A DNA stretch of 64,000 nucleotides from Gp6-AA40 sp035711805 (GTDB lineage: Bacteria > Acidobacteriota > Vicinamibacteria > Vicinamibacterales > UBA2999): assembly GCA_035711805.1 (NCBI GenBank), contig DASTBV010000167.1:1-64000 (forward strand). The letters run 5' to 3'. Shown piece by piece: positions 8,182 through 16,714 of this stretch (positions are counted from its first letter, which is position 1; the number at the start of each line of letters is the position of its first letter). A model generated the notes under the pieces. The model was not told the DNA's origin. It did not search any database and was given only the letters and a program-made list of their open reading frames with translations. A program made the translations under genes and the position numbers.

Positions 8182-9087
8182 TCACCGTGGCTTCGTGATC
8201 TTCATGACCGTCATGCGGGATGCGCCCGACACATAGATGGATCCGTCGGTGTCGATGCCCATCCCATGAGCCCGCTCGGCAGAGACGCTGTCGATCTTCT
8301 TCCCGTTCTTCACGATATTGACGATGCCGGCGTTCACGTCGCTGATGTAGACGGTGTCGTCGGAGGCCACCGCGATCCCGCCGCGTGACGGAAACGGCCA
8401 CGCCTCGACGAATCTGCCGTCCTTGTCGAAGATCGACACACGCTGGTTGTCGCTGTCGTTGATCAGAATGCGCCCTCGCGAATCGAGGGCGACGCCGTGC
8501 GGCAGCTGAAGCTGCCCCGGCGCCGAGCCCTTCACCCCGCCGATGATGCGGACGAACTGCCCGGCGCCGGAGAAATGCACGACGCGCGCGTTCACATACC
8601 CGTCGGACACATAGATATCGCCGTTCGGGGCAACGGCGACGTGATTCGGCTGGTTGAACAGCTCGCGCGAGGAGTTATCGCCGGCGGCGCCTTTCTTGCC
8701 CAGCGTCATCAGCAGCTTCCCGTCCGCGCTGAACTTGTGCACGACGTGCGCGGCGGAGTCGGTCACCCAGAGGAAACCCTGGGCGTCGATCGTCACGCTG
8801 TGCGCGCTCTGAAACAGCCCGTCGTCTCCGAATGCCTTCACGAACCGCCCATCGCGCGTGAAGACGCGGAAGTACGGCGCGGTCCGCACCAGCACCACGA
8901 CGTTGCCCTTCCCGTCCGCTGTGATCCAGGTGGTGTTTCCATTCCAGGTCGTGCCGGCCGGAAGCTGCGCCCAGTTCGCGTCAACGGTATAGGTCGCGCC
9001 CGACTGTCCTGAGATGGGCGGCGAACCGGCCAGGACAAAACACGCCAGAATCAGTGCGAGAAACGGAAGATGCGATCGACTGGTCAT
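8182..9087 (-). CDS. Secreted NHL-repeat beta-propeller protein
   Basis: Protein of 301 residues: a signal peptide (about 1-27), then five to six NHL repeats with the typical pattern of GxxxVxxxxDGRF, HSVTIDAQGFLWVTDSAAHVV, NHVAVAPNGDIYVSDGYVN and HGVALDSRGRILINDSDNQ. The layout resembles peptidyl-alpha-hydroxyglycine alpha-amidating lyase-like propellers annotated in bacteria, but catalytic residues cannot be confirmed by eye, so no enzyme activity is claimed. The open frame begins at 9282; ATG 9087 is chosen because it has GGAG 6 bases upstream and starts a clean signal peptide. First of a likely three-gene minus-strand run (NHL, matrixin-like, DUF4159). Confidence 0.85.
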   Translation of the reverse strand: MTSRSHLPFLALILACFVLAGSPPISGQSGATYTVDANWAQLPAGTTWNGNTTWITADGKGNVVVLVRTAPYFRVFTRDGRFVKAFGDDGLFQSAHSVTIDAQGFLWVTDSAAHVVHKFSADGKLLMTLGKKGAAGDNSSRELFNQPNHVAVAPNGDIYVSDGYVNARVVHFSGAGQFVRIIGGVKGSAPGQLQLPHGVALDSRGRILINDSDNQRVSIFDKDGRFVEAWPFPSRGGIAVASDDTVYISDVNAGIVNIVKNGKKIDSVSAERAHGMGIDTDGSIYVSGASRMTVMKITKPR

Positions 9088-9142
9088 GCAGGCTCCTTGC
9101 GACGGCGAAATCGGGGCCGTACGATACCATCCCCTGAGGCCG

Positions 9143-9276
9143 ATGACTCTGCGGGTGTTGGTGTGGCTCGCTGCGCAGGCGGGAGGCGCTGCCTCGAAGC
9201 CCGACCTTTCCGGGCAGTGGGTCATCAACGCGCCGAGAGCGACTTCGGCTTGATTCCACACGCATGTCCCCCTTGA
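9143..9276 (+). pseudogene. Frameshifted remnant of a secreted PDLSGxW-type protein
   Basis: From ATG 9143 the frame reads a short hydrophobic leader then SKPDLSGQWVINA and soon stops at 9253. Shifting frame at about 9230-9234 continues as AESDFGLIPHACPP. Joined, this gives PDLSGxWxxNxAxSDFG, the N-terminal signature of a common acidobacterial secreted family, consistent with loss of one base. The rest of the gene is gone: the frame ends at 9276, where the metallophosphatase gene already starts (9264). Confidence 0.5.
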
Positions 9277-10181
9277 GAGCATTCAGCGTCGCCGTCGCGC
9301 TGCTCCTTACGCTCACGATGGCGTGGCGATCCTGGGGTGCTCAGCCTGCACCTCACGGCCGCGTCGTCGCGATCGGAGACATCCACGCGGACATCGACGC
9401 GCTGAGGAGAGCGCTGCGGACGGCGGGCGCCGTCAACGCCCGCGACGAATGGATCGGCGGCACGCTCACCGTCGTTCAGCTGGGTGACCTGATCGGGCGC
9501 AGCGACGACGAAAAGGAAGTTCTGGATTACTTCTTCGATCTGCAGCGCCGTGCCCGCAAGGCCGGCGGGACCGTCCATGCGCTGATCGGGAACCACGAGG
9601 TGTTCGGCGGACGGCTCGACAATCAGGCCGTGGGGCCGAACCCGTTCCCCGCGTGGGAACAGCTCGCGGGCCTCAAGCGGGACGATCCGCGGCTGCGACA
9701 CTTGCCGCCGCGCGAACGCGCGCGCGGCGCCGCCCTGATGCCCGGCGGGCCGTACGCGCGGCAGATAGCCGAGCTCCCAGTCGTCCTCAAACTCGGCCAG
9801 ACGGTCTTCGTGCACGGCGGCGTGGTCCCACGCTGGGCCCGATACGGCGTCGATCGCATCAACCGCGAGGTTCGAGACTGGCTGCGCGGGGAGCGAGGAG
9901 AGCCCGATTCCGCGCTGGGCGTCGATGACGGCGATCGAGTGATGTGGACGCGCCAGTTTTCGGCCAACGTCACCCCGGAGGATTGTGACGTCCTCGCCGA
10001 GTCGCTCAAGATTCTCGGCGCGCGCCGGATGATCGTGGCGCATACGGTCCACGAGGAAGTCACCGCCAGATGCAGCGATCGCGTCTGGGCGGTCGACGTC
10101 GGCATGTCGCGCGCCTACGGCGGACGCGTGGAAGTGCTCGAGATCGTCGACGACTCGAAGCTGCGGGTCTTGCGGCCATAG
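9264..10181 (+). CDS. Secreted calcineurin-like metallophosphatase (PPP superfamily)
   Basis: Protein of 305 residues: a signal peptide or membrane anchor (about 6-26), then the metallophosphoesterase motifs in order: GDIH (38-41), GDLIGR (74-79), GNHE (109-112), and later VHGGVVP and AHTVHEE. These supply the two-metal site of PPP-type phosphatases. The GDLIGRSDDE block resembles the Shewanella-like phosphatase branch rather than eukaryotic PP1/PP2A. The presumed site of action is the periplasm or membrane surface. ATG 9264 lies within the remnant upstream gene, so its ribosome binding context may have been created by that decay. A family A palindrome begins directly after its TAG stop. Confidence 0.88.
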   Translation: MSPLRAFSVAVALLLTLTMAWRSWGAQPAPHGRVVAIGDIHADIDALRRALRTAGAVNARDEWIGGTLTVVQLGDLIGRSDDEKEVLDYFFDLQRRARKAGGTVHALIGNHEVFGGRLDNQAVGPNPFPAWEQLAGLKRDDPRLRHLPPRERARGAALMPGGPYARQIAELPVVLKLGQTVFVHGGVVPRWARYGVDRINREVRDWLRGERGEPDSALGVDDGDRVMWTRQFSANVTPEDCDVLAESLKILGARRMIVAHTVHEEVTARCSDRVWAVDVGMSRAYGGRVEVLEIVDDSKLRVLRP

Positions 10182-10199
10182 GTCCGCCTGAAGGCGGAC
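10182..10199. repeat. Family A palindrome, copy 1
   Basis: GTCCGCC-TGAA-GGCGGAC, a perfect 7-bp stem and 4-base loop, starting one base after the metallophosphatase stop codon and ending before the convergent pseudouridine synthase gene. The same 18 bases recur at 36206, 45603 and 59571. Confidence 0.85.
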
Positions 10200-10204
10200 A
10201 CGAC

Positions 10205-10927
10205 TCAACCCTTTCGCAGTGCCTGCACTTCCGCAGCGGTCAACGTACGCCACTTGCCAATCGGCAGCGTGCCGATCGAGATCGATCCGATCTTCACGCG
10301 TACCAGCTTCAGCACCGTCGCGCCGAGCGCTTCGATCATCCGTCTGACCTGGCGGTTCCGGCCTTCGGTCAGCGTAATTTCCAGATGGGTGTACTTCTCC
10401 GAGTCGCGCACGCGGCGTACGCGCGCGGGACGCGTGGGCCCGTCGGCCAGATCGACACCGTCGCGCAGCCGCTGCAGCTGCTCGTCCGTGAGGCGCATCG
10501 ACGCCTTGACGAGATATGTCTTCGGCAGGTGCGACTCGGGATTCGTCACACGCTCCGCCAGTTGATTGTCGTTGGTCATCAGCAGCAGGCCGGATGTGTC
10601 GAGATCGAGGCGCCCGACGGGCGAGACGAAGGTGCCGAGGTCGGCAATCAGGTCGTACACCGTCGGCCGGCCCTTCGGGTCGCGGTAGGTCGTCAGATAG
10701 CCGGTCGGTTTATACAGGAGCAGGTAGACGCGGTCGCGAGCCTGTAACGGCTTTCCGTCCAGCCGCACCCGATCGCGCTGCATGTCGATCCAGGTATCCG
10801 GATCGCGCACGACCTGACCGTTGACCTTGACGCGCCCGGCGCGTATCCAGCCACGGGCATCAACCCGCGAACCTGCGCCTGCCTTCGACAGTACGCGCTC
10901 GAGCGTCTTGAGCGGACGCGTCGTCAC
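10205..10927 (-). CDS. Pseudouridine synthase, RsuA/RluB family
   Basis: Protein of 240 residues with an N-terminal S4 RNA-binding domain (about 8-60, LERVLSKAGAGSRVDARGWI) and the RsuA/RluB/RluE/RluF catalytic domain. The catalytic motif is GRLDLDTSGLLL with Asp108, followed by KTYLVKA and EGRNRQVRRM. Such enzymes turn a specific uridine of rRNA into pseudouridine; RluB (23S 2605) and RsuA (16S 516) are closest in layout, and the target cannot be told from sequence alone. The start is GTG 10927. It is convergent with the metallophosphatase and divergent from the efflux operon. Confidence 0.93.
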   Translation of the reverse strand: MTTRPLKTLERVLSKAGAGSRVDARGWIRAGRVKVNGQVVRDPDTWIDMQRDRVRLDGKPLQARDRVYLLLYKPTGYLTTYRDPKGRPTVYDLIADLGTFVSPVGRLDLDTSGLLLMTNDNQLAERVTNPESHLPKTYLVKASMRLTDEQLQRLRDGVDLADGPTRPARVRRVRDSEKYTHLEITLTEGRNRQVRRMIEALGATVLKLVRVKIGSISIGTLPIGKWRTLTAAEVQALRKG

Positions 10928-11080
10928 CGGTTCCGCCCGCGTAACTTCGCTTGGAGTTCGCCCGTTTTATTGATATAGAAAAGATTCCGCTTCGTTCCCG
11001 TCGCCCACCCCGACAACTTCACGCCAACGTCCGCGGCGGTGATTTTTCCTTCGGGCAGGAGTCTAACAACTGGACGCGTC

Positions 11081-12199
11081 ATGATGCCTCATCTTCCGTT
11101 GAACAGCTCGATTTCACGGCTCTTTGCGTTGTTTCTCCTCGTCGCCGCCAGCAGCGCCGCCGCGTGCCGCGGCAATCAGGAGCCGGCATCAGGCGCGGGC
11201 GGTGCGGCTGCGCTTCCGCCGACCGACGTCATGACTTTGACACTCGAACCGAAACCGGTCCCGCGAGCGTCCGAGTTCGTGGCCACGATCCGATCCCTGC
11301 GATCGACGACGATCCAGCCGCAGGTCGAGGGCTTCGTCCGGCGCATTTTCGTCAAAGCCGGGGATCAGGTCCGCTCCGGCCAGCCGCTGATCCAGATCGA
11401 CCCCGATCGGCAGCAAGCCTCGATTACAACGCTCGAATCGCAGGTCGCCGCACGCGAGGCCGACCTCGCATTTGCCACACAGCAAATCACGCGAATGAAG
11501 AAGCTGCACCAGGCAGGGGCGGTCAGCCTGGCCGAACTGGAGCAGGCGGAGACGGCGCACAAGAACGCGGAGGCGCAGCTGACCGCGGTGCGATCGCAGA
11601 TCAAGGAAAACGAAGTCCAGCTGCAGTACTACCGCGTGATCGCGCCCGTTGCCGGGATCGTCGGCGAGATCCCGGTACGCGAGGGTGATCGCGTGACGAC
11701 GGCGACGCCGATTACGACGATCGACCAGGCCGAGGGACTCGAAGCGTACCTCAACGTGCCGCTCGAGCGGGCAACCGAGTTGAAGCCGGGCCTCGCCGTC
11801 GAGCTGCTCGACGATGCAGGAAAGGTCATCGCCTCGAATCCCGTGACGTTCATAGCCCCGCGCGCCGACGACGCGACGCAATCTGTGCTGGTCAAGGCGA
11901 CGCTGCAGCGGCGGCCACCGGGGCTGCGCGTGATGCAGTACGTGAAGGCGCGCCTCGTATTCAGCAACGAACCGGCTCTGGTGGTACCTGTCGTCGCCGT
12001 CAACCGAATCGCGGGACAACACTTCGTGTTCGTGGCCGAAGGCACCGGCGACAAGGTCGTGGCGCGTCAGAAACCGATCACGGTCGGCACGGTCATCGAC
12101 GACAGCTACGTCGTCCTGCGCGGGCTTGCCGCCGGTGATCGTGTGATTGTCTCGAATGTCCAGAAGATCGGCGATGGATCCCCTGTAAAGGTGGGCTGA
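11081..12199 (+). CDS. RND efflux periplasmic adaptor (HlyD/MFP) lipoprotein
   Basis: Protein of 372 residues when started at ATG 11081 (a second ATG follows at 11084; the longer frame from 11039 lacks a signal). A hydrophobic leader ends ASSAAAC, a plausible lipobox. Then come the lipoyl/barrel-sandwich halves (VEGFVRRIFVKAGDQVRSGQ and YRVIAPVAGIVGEIPVREGD) around a coiled-coil hairpin (about 105-170, rich in E/Q/A heptads), and the beta-barrel. It is the membrane fusion protein linking the inner-membrane pump and outer-membrane channel. It is first of a three-gene operon and ends 7 bases before the pump gene. Confidence 0.95.
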   Translation: MMPHLPLNSSISRLFALFLLVAASSAAACRGNQEPASGAGGAAALPPTDVMTLTLEPKPVPRASEFVATIRSLRSTTIQPQVEGFVRRIFVKAGDQVRSGQPLIQIDPDRQQASITTLESQVAAREADLAFATQQITRMKKLHQAGAVSLAELEQAETAHKNAEAQLTAVRSQIKENEVQLQYYRVIAPVAGIVGEIPVREGDRVTTATPITTIDQAEGLEAYLNVPLERATELKPGLAVELLDDAGKVIASNPVTFIAPRADDATQSVLVKATLQRRPPGLRVMQYVKARLVFSNEPALVVPVVAVNRIAGQHFVFVAEGTGDKVVARQKPITVGTVIDDSYVVLRGLAAGDRVIVSNVQKIGDGSPVKVG

Positions 12200-12206
12200 G
12201 GGCACT

Positions 12207-15200
12207 ATGTTTGTCGATACCTTCATCCGGCGGCCGATTCTCGCGGCCGTGTGCTCGCTCGTCATCGTCCTCGCCGGCGCACTGGCAATTCCCGCGATGC
12301 CGATCGCGTGGTACCCGGAAGTCACGCCGCCGACGGTCTCGGTGACCGCTATCTACACCGGAGCAAACGCCGAGACGGTCGAGGCCGCCGTCACGACGCC
12401 GCTCGAGCAGGCGATCAACGGCGTCGAGGGCATGACCTACATGTCCTCGTCGAGCACCAACAGCGGCGTCAGCACGATCACCATCACGTTCGAGGTCACC
12501 CGCAATCCGGATATCGCGGCCGTGGACGTGCAGAACCGCGTCAACCAGGTACTCGGACGCCTGCCGGCCGAGGTCCGTCAGCTCGGCGTGACCGTTCAGA
12601 AAGTCAGCCAGAACTTCGTGTCGGCCGTGGCGTTGTACTCGAAGCGCGGCGAATACGACTCGAACTTCGTCTCGAACTACGTGGACGTGTTCATCCGCGA
12701 CGCGCTCAAGCGGGTGCCGGGCGTCGCCGACGTGCAGGTCTTCGGCGCCGGCCGCTACTCGATGCGCGTCTGGCTCGACCCGGCGCGGCTGGCGGCGCGT
12801 GCGCTGACGGCAGGCGACGTCGTGGACGCGCTGCGCGAACAGAACGTGAACGTCGCGGCGGGGATGGTCGGCGATGCGCCGGCACGAGCGGGACAGACCT
12901 ATCAAATCAGCGTTCGCGCGGCGGGCCGCCTCCGCGAGCAAAACGAGTTCGAGGACGTCATCGTCAAGTCGGCGCCGGACGGCACGCTGGTCCGGCTCGG
13001 CGACGTCGCCGACGTGGAGCTGGGCGCGGAAAGCTACTCCTCGCAGTTGCGTTTCCAGGGAATCGAGGGCGTCGGCTTCGGCGTTCTGGCCCTGCCCACC
13101 GCCAACGCGCTCGAAATTCAACGCGGCGTCACCGAGGAAATGACGCGGCTGGGCCGATCGTTCCCACCGGGCCTCGAATACAGCATCGCCTTCGATACGA
13201 CGACGGTGATTCAGGAGTCGATTCGCGAAGTCGTCGAGACGCTGGGAATCGCGATCGTCCTGGTCGTGCTGGTAATGTTCCTGTTTCTTCAGAGCTGGCG
13301 CGCAACGCTCATTCCGGCGCTGACGCTGCCGGTGTCGCTGGTGGGCGCGTTCGCCTTCGTGCACCTGCTCGACTTCTCGATCAACACGCTGACGCTCTTT
13401 GCCATCGTCCTCGCCACCGGCATCGTCGTGGACGATGCGATTGTCGTCATCGAGAACATCGAGCGGCACATCCAGGAGCACGGCAAGAAACCGCGGCAGG
13501 CGGCGTCGGACGCGATGCGCGAGGTGTTCGGCGCGGTCATCGCGACGGCTCTGGTGCTCATCGCCGTCTTCGTGCCGGTCGCGTTCTTCCCCGGCACGAC
13601 GGGCCGCCTGTATCAGCAGTTCGCGATCACGATTGCCTTCTCGGTCGCGATCTCGGCATTCAACGCGCTCACGCTGACGCCGGCGCTGTCGGCATTGCTG
13701 CTCCGGCACGACCCGTCGCAGACCAGCGCCTTCTTTGGCGCGCTCGAGCGGGCACTGCATGCCGGCACGGATCTCTACGTCCGCGGCGTGCGCGGCCTGA
13801 TGCGCGCCCGCTGGGCGATGGCCGTCATCTTCGTCGGCCTGCTCGGCGTGACCTACTACGTCTACAACCGCGTGCCGTCGGCGTTCATCCCGGAGGAGGA
13901 CGCCGGGTACTTCGTCTCGATCGTGCAGGCGCCGCCCGGAGCATCGCTGGAGTACACGACCGGCGTGGTCAAGGAGGCGGAAAAGATCCTGCTGGCCACG
14001 CCGGAAGTCGAGTCGGTGTTCTCGCTGCTCGGCTTCAGCTTCACGGGAGCGGGGCCGAACCAGGGGATCGTCTTCACGCTGCTCAAGCCGTTCGACGAAC
14101 GCGAGCAGCGCGAAGAACGCATCCAGGCGCTGCTGCCGCGCCTCCGCGGACCGCTGTCGGCCATCCAGGGCGGGCTGGTCGTCCCGTTTGCGCCGCCAGG
14201 GATCAACATCGGGAACGTGGGCGGCTTTTCCATGGAGGTGCTCGATCAGGGCGGCGGCGCCGGGAACGTCGAAGCGCTCGGGAACGCCGTCTTCGCCCTC
14301 GTCGGCGCATCGCAGACCTCAACCCGCGTCGCCGGAGTCTTCAGCCAGTTCACCGCCAACGATCCGCAGCTGGCGGTGGACATCGATCGCGAGAAGGCGC
14401 GCAGCCTCGGCCTGCCGATCAGCGAGATCACCAACGCGATGCAGATTTATCTCGGATCGGCGTACGTGAACGACTTCGACTTCAACAACCGCGCCTACCG
14501 CGTCTATGTGCAGGCCGACAAGGCGTACCGGTCGGATCCAGCGGATCTCGGCCAGTACTACGCGCGCACGACGAGGGGCGACATGGTGCCGCTCGCCAGC
14601 GTGGTCCGTGTGCGCGAGACCACGGCGCCGCAGGTGATTACGCACTTCAACCTGTTCCGCTCGGCGCAGGTCACGGGCACCGCGGCGCCGGGCGTGAGCT
14701 CCGGGCAGGCGCTTGCCGAGATGGAACGCCTTGCCTCAACAGCGCTGCCACAGGGATTCGGGTACGCGTGGTCCGGGATCTCACTCGAGGAAATCAAAGC
14801 GGGCGGACAGTCGATCGCGATTTTCGGAATCGCGATGCTGCTCGTCTATCTGACGCTGGCGGCGCAGTACGAATCGCTCGTGCTGCCATTCATCGTCCTG
14901 CTCGGAGTTCCGCTCGGCGTGCTCGGCGCGCTGTCGGCGCAATGGGCGCGCGGGCTTCAGAACGATCTGTATTGCCAGATCGGTCTGGTCATGCTGATCG
15001 GTCTCGCGGCAAAGAACTCGATCCTGATCGTCGAGTTCGCGGAGCAGCTTCGCGAACGGGGACGTTCGGTCATCGACGCGGCCGTGGAGGCGGCCCGGAT
15101 CCGGCTCCGTCCAATCCTGATGACGTCGCTGGCGTTCATCCTCGGCGTCATGCCGCTCGTGCTGGCAACAGGCGCCGGTCAGGAAGGGCGCCATTCCGTC

Positions 15201-15329
15201 GGCACCGCGGTTGCCGGCGGCATGCTCTTCGCGACGTTTCTCAACATCATGTTCATTCCAATTCTCTACGTCCTCGTCCGCACGCTGATTCCCGGGCGCA
15301 CGCAGGAAGGAACGGCCGCGCATGCGTAG
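12207..15329 (+). CDS. RND multidrug efflux permease (HAE1/AcrB-like)
   Basis: Protein of 1040 residues, full length for the HAE1 family. It starts MFVDTFIRRPILAAVCSLVIVLAG, the standard first helix, and has the TM4 proton-relay motif GIVVDDAIVVIENIERH with its paired Asp residues. Two large periplasmic loops and a duplicated second half (GLAAKNSILIVEFAEQLRERG, RLRPILMTSLAFILGVMPL) complete the 12-TM layout. It exports hydrophobic or amphiphilic compounds as a trimer driven by protons; the substrate is not predictable. GAGGG precedes the ATG. The 3' end overlaps the start of the TolC-like gene by 8 bases. Confidence 0.97.
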   Translation: MFVDTFIRRPILAAVCSLVIVLAGALAIPAMPIAWYPEVTPPTVSVTAIYTGANAETVEAAVTTPLEQAINGVEGMTYMSSSSTNSGVSTITITFEVTRNPDIAAVDVQNRVNQVLGRLPAEVRQLGVTVQKVSQNFVSAVALYSKRGEYDSNFVSNYVDVFIRDALKRVPGVADVQVFGAGRYSMRVWLDPARLAARALTAGDVVDALREQNVNVAAGMVGDAPARAGQTYQISVRAAGRLREQNEFEDVIVKSAPDGTLVRLGDVADVELGAESYSSQLRFQGIEGVGFGVLALPTANALEIQRGVTEEMTRLGRSFPPGLEYSIAFDTTTVIQESIREVVETLGIAIVLVVLVMFLFLQSWRATLIPALTLPVSLVGAFAFVHLLDFSINTLTLFAIVLATGIVVDDAIVVIENIERHIQEHGKKPRQAASDAMREVFGAVIATALVLIAVFVPVAFFPGTTGRLYQQFAITIAFSVAISAFNALTLTPALSALLLRHDPSQTSAFFGALERALHAGTDLYVRGVRGLMRARWAMAVIFVGLLGVTYYVYNRVPSAFIPEEDAGYFVSIVQAPPGASLEYTTGVVKEAEKILLATPEVESVFSLLGFSFTGAGPNQGIVFTLLKPFDEREQREERIQALLPRLRGPLSAIQGGLVVPFAPPGINIGNVGGFSMEVLDQGGGAGNVEALGNAVFALVGASQTSTRVAGVFSQFTANDPQLAVDIDREKARSLGLPISEITNAMQIYLGSAYVNDFDFNNRAYRVYVQADKAYRSDPADLGQYYARTTRGDMVPLASVVRVRETTAPQVITHFNLFRSAQVTGTAAPGVSSGQALAEMERLASTALPQGFGYAWSGISLEEIKAGGQSIAIFGIAMLLVYLTLAAQYESLVLPFIVLLGVPLGVLGALSAQWARGLQNDLYCQIGLVMLIGLAAKNSILIVEFAEQLRERGRSVIDAAVEAARIRLRPILMTSLAFILGVMPLVLATGAGQEGRHSVGTAVAGGMLFATFLNIMFIPILYVLVRTLIPGRTQEGTAAHA

Positions 15330-16638
15330 TGATGAAATGCAAGATGCGAAATTCAAAATGCAAACCCCATCTGGGCAATCCGTCGTGTTTGCATTCTGCA
15401 TTTTGAGTCTTGCATTACTGACATCTGCCGTCTCGGCGCAGGAACTCGAGAGCGTGACCTTCGACGACGCCGTGCGGCGTGCCATGAGCAACCATCCGAC
15501 CGTCCGCCAGGCCGCCGCCGGCGTGCTCCGCGCGCAGGCGGTCTTTCAGCAGGCCCGGGCGCGAACGCGGCCGGCTCTCGACGCCTCGTTCTCGACGAAT
15601 GTCATCGACCCGGTCACCAGCTTCGGCGGTGAAAGCATCGTGCCGCGAACGCAGACAGTGACGACCAGCGGGTTGACCGTGCCGCTGTTTACGCCTGTGA
15701 GCTGGGCGGAGCGGAATCAGGCAGCGGATCAGGTGACGGTGTCGGAACGCGCGCGGGCAGATGCGCGGCGCGCGATCGCCATGGCAACTGGCGAGGCGTT
15801 TCTCTCCGTGATCGCGGGCCGGCGAATCGTCGAGTTGAACGAACGCGCGCGGGACACTGCGCGCGCCCACTACGAATACGCCAACCAGCGGTTTCAGGGC
15901 GGGCTCGGCAGCCGGCTGAACGCGCTCCGCGCGCAGGAGGATCTCTCGGCCGCGGAAGCGCGCGTGCAGGAGGCGCGCCTGGCATTGCGGCGCGCTCAGG
16001 AGTCGCTCGGCGTGTTGATCGCCACCGACGGGCCGGTTGACGCCGCCAACGAACCGGTGTTCGAGCTTCCGCCGGATGGCGTGTCCGATGCGCAACTCGT
16101 GCGCGCCCGTCAGGACGTCGTGGTCATTGCCGCGCGCGAGGCCGCGGCCGTGCGCGTTGCCGCCGACGCCTGGAAGGATCGCCTGCCCGAGGCGACCGCG
16201 GTCGTCACGCCGCAGCTGGTGACGCCGGCCGGCCTCTTTGCCGATCGCCGATCGTGGCGCGCGACGTTCCTCGTCTCCGTCCCGCTCTTCGACGCCGGCG
16301 AACGGCAGGGCCGCGCCCGCGAGCGGCAGGCGCTCGTCGATGTCGCGCGCGCCGATCGCGAGAACGTCGAACGGCAAGCGACGTCGGAAATCCGCGCCGC
16401 GCGCGAGGCCGTTCAGGCAACCGAGCGCGCCAGGGACTACGCGCGGCAGGCCGCCCAGCAGGCGAACGAGGTCGTGCAGATTACGGACGTGGCGTTCCGC
16501 GAAGGCGCGACCACCAACATCGAGGTGATCGACGCGCAGCGCCGCGCGCGCGACGCGGAAACTTCCGCGGCGATTGCCGACGATGCCGTGCGGCGGGCAC
16601 GTCTGGAACTGCTGCTGGCAGCGGGCCGTTTCCCGTAA
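15322..16638 (+). CDS. TolC-family outer membrane efflux protein
   Basis: Protein of 438 residues. After a signal peptide (cleavage likely after SAVSA near residue 38) come two repeated outer membrane efflux protein domains rich in Ala/Arg helices, e.g. FDDAVRRAMSNHPTVRQAAAGV near the start and NEVVQITDVAFREGATTNIEVIDAQR in the second half. It forms the outer-membrane channel for the preceding adaptor and pump. The unusual point is the 5' end: codons 6 to about 31 (15337-15415) lie in an imperfect inverted repeat, so the signal peptide is encoded by repeat DNA. AGGAAGG upstream supports ATG 15322; ATG 15337 is an alternative. Confidence 0.93.
   Translation: MRSDEMQDAKFKMQTPSGQSVVFAFCILSLALLTSAVSAQELESVTFDDAVRRAMSNHPTVRQAAAGVLRAQAVFQQARARTRPALDASFSTNVIDPVTSFGGESIVPRTQTVTTSGLTVPLFTPVSWAERNQAADQVTVSERARADARRAIAMATGEAFLSVIAGRRIVELNERARDTARAHYEYANQRFQGGLGSRLNALRAQEDLSAAEARVQEARLALRRAQESLGVLIATDGPVDAANEPVFELPPDGVSDAQLVRARQDVVVIAAREAAAVRVAADAWKDRLPEATAVVTPQLVTPAGLFADRRSWRATFLVSVPLFDAGERQGRARERQALVDVARADRENVERQATSEIRAAREAVQATERARDYARQAAQQANEVVQITDVAFREGATTNIEVIDAQRRARDAETSAAIADDAVRRARLELLLAAGRFP
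15337..15415. repeat. Imperfect inverted repeat spanning the TolC-like signal peptide
   Basis: Left arm 15337-15365 and right arm 15387-15415 (29 bases each) match at 24 of 29 positions as reverse complements, with a 21-base spacer. The arms are AT-rich (ATGCAAGATG..., GTTTGCATTCTGC...) in otherwise GC-rich DNA, so they stand out as inserted repeat sequence. Confidence 0.75.
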
Positions 16639-16649
16639 AGGACTCTTCT

Positions 16650-16714
16650 GCCACGCAGCCACGAAGGCACGGAGTGGTAGATCAGACCTCTCCGTGACTG
16701 CGTGTCTCCGTGGC
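16650..16714. repeat. Inverted repeat of CCACGGAG type between convergent genes
   Basis: Arms 16650-16674 and 16690-16714 (25 bases each) are imperfect reverse complements (about 20 of 25) built of the words CCACG, GCACGGAG and TCTCCGTGG. It fills the gap between the TolC-like gene and the convergent oxidoreductase gene and reaches the first base of the latter's stop codon. Related sequence occurs at 44265-44331 and 26853-27170. It may act as a bidirectional terminator. Confidence 0.7.

Noticed and set aside
12093..13760. Long antisense open frame of 555 codons across the RND pump gene
   Set aside because: It is a high-GC shadow: Arg/His/Asp-rich sequence without any domain, opposite a full-length conserved gene.
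12251..15406. 1051-codon open frame on the plus strand in another frame of the RND pump gene
   Set aside because: Low-complexity Arg/Ala/Gly product; the pump frame has all family motifs and codon bias.
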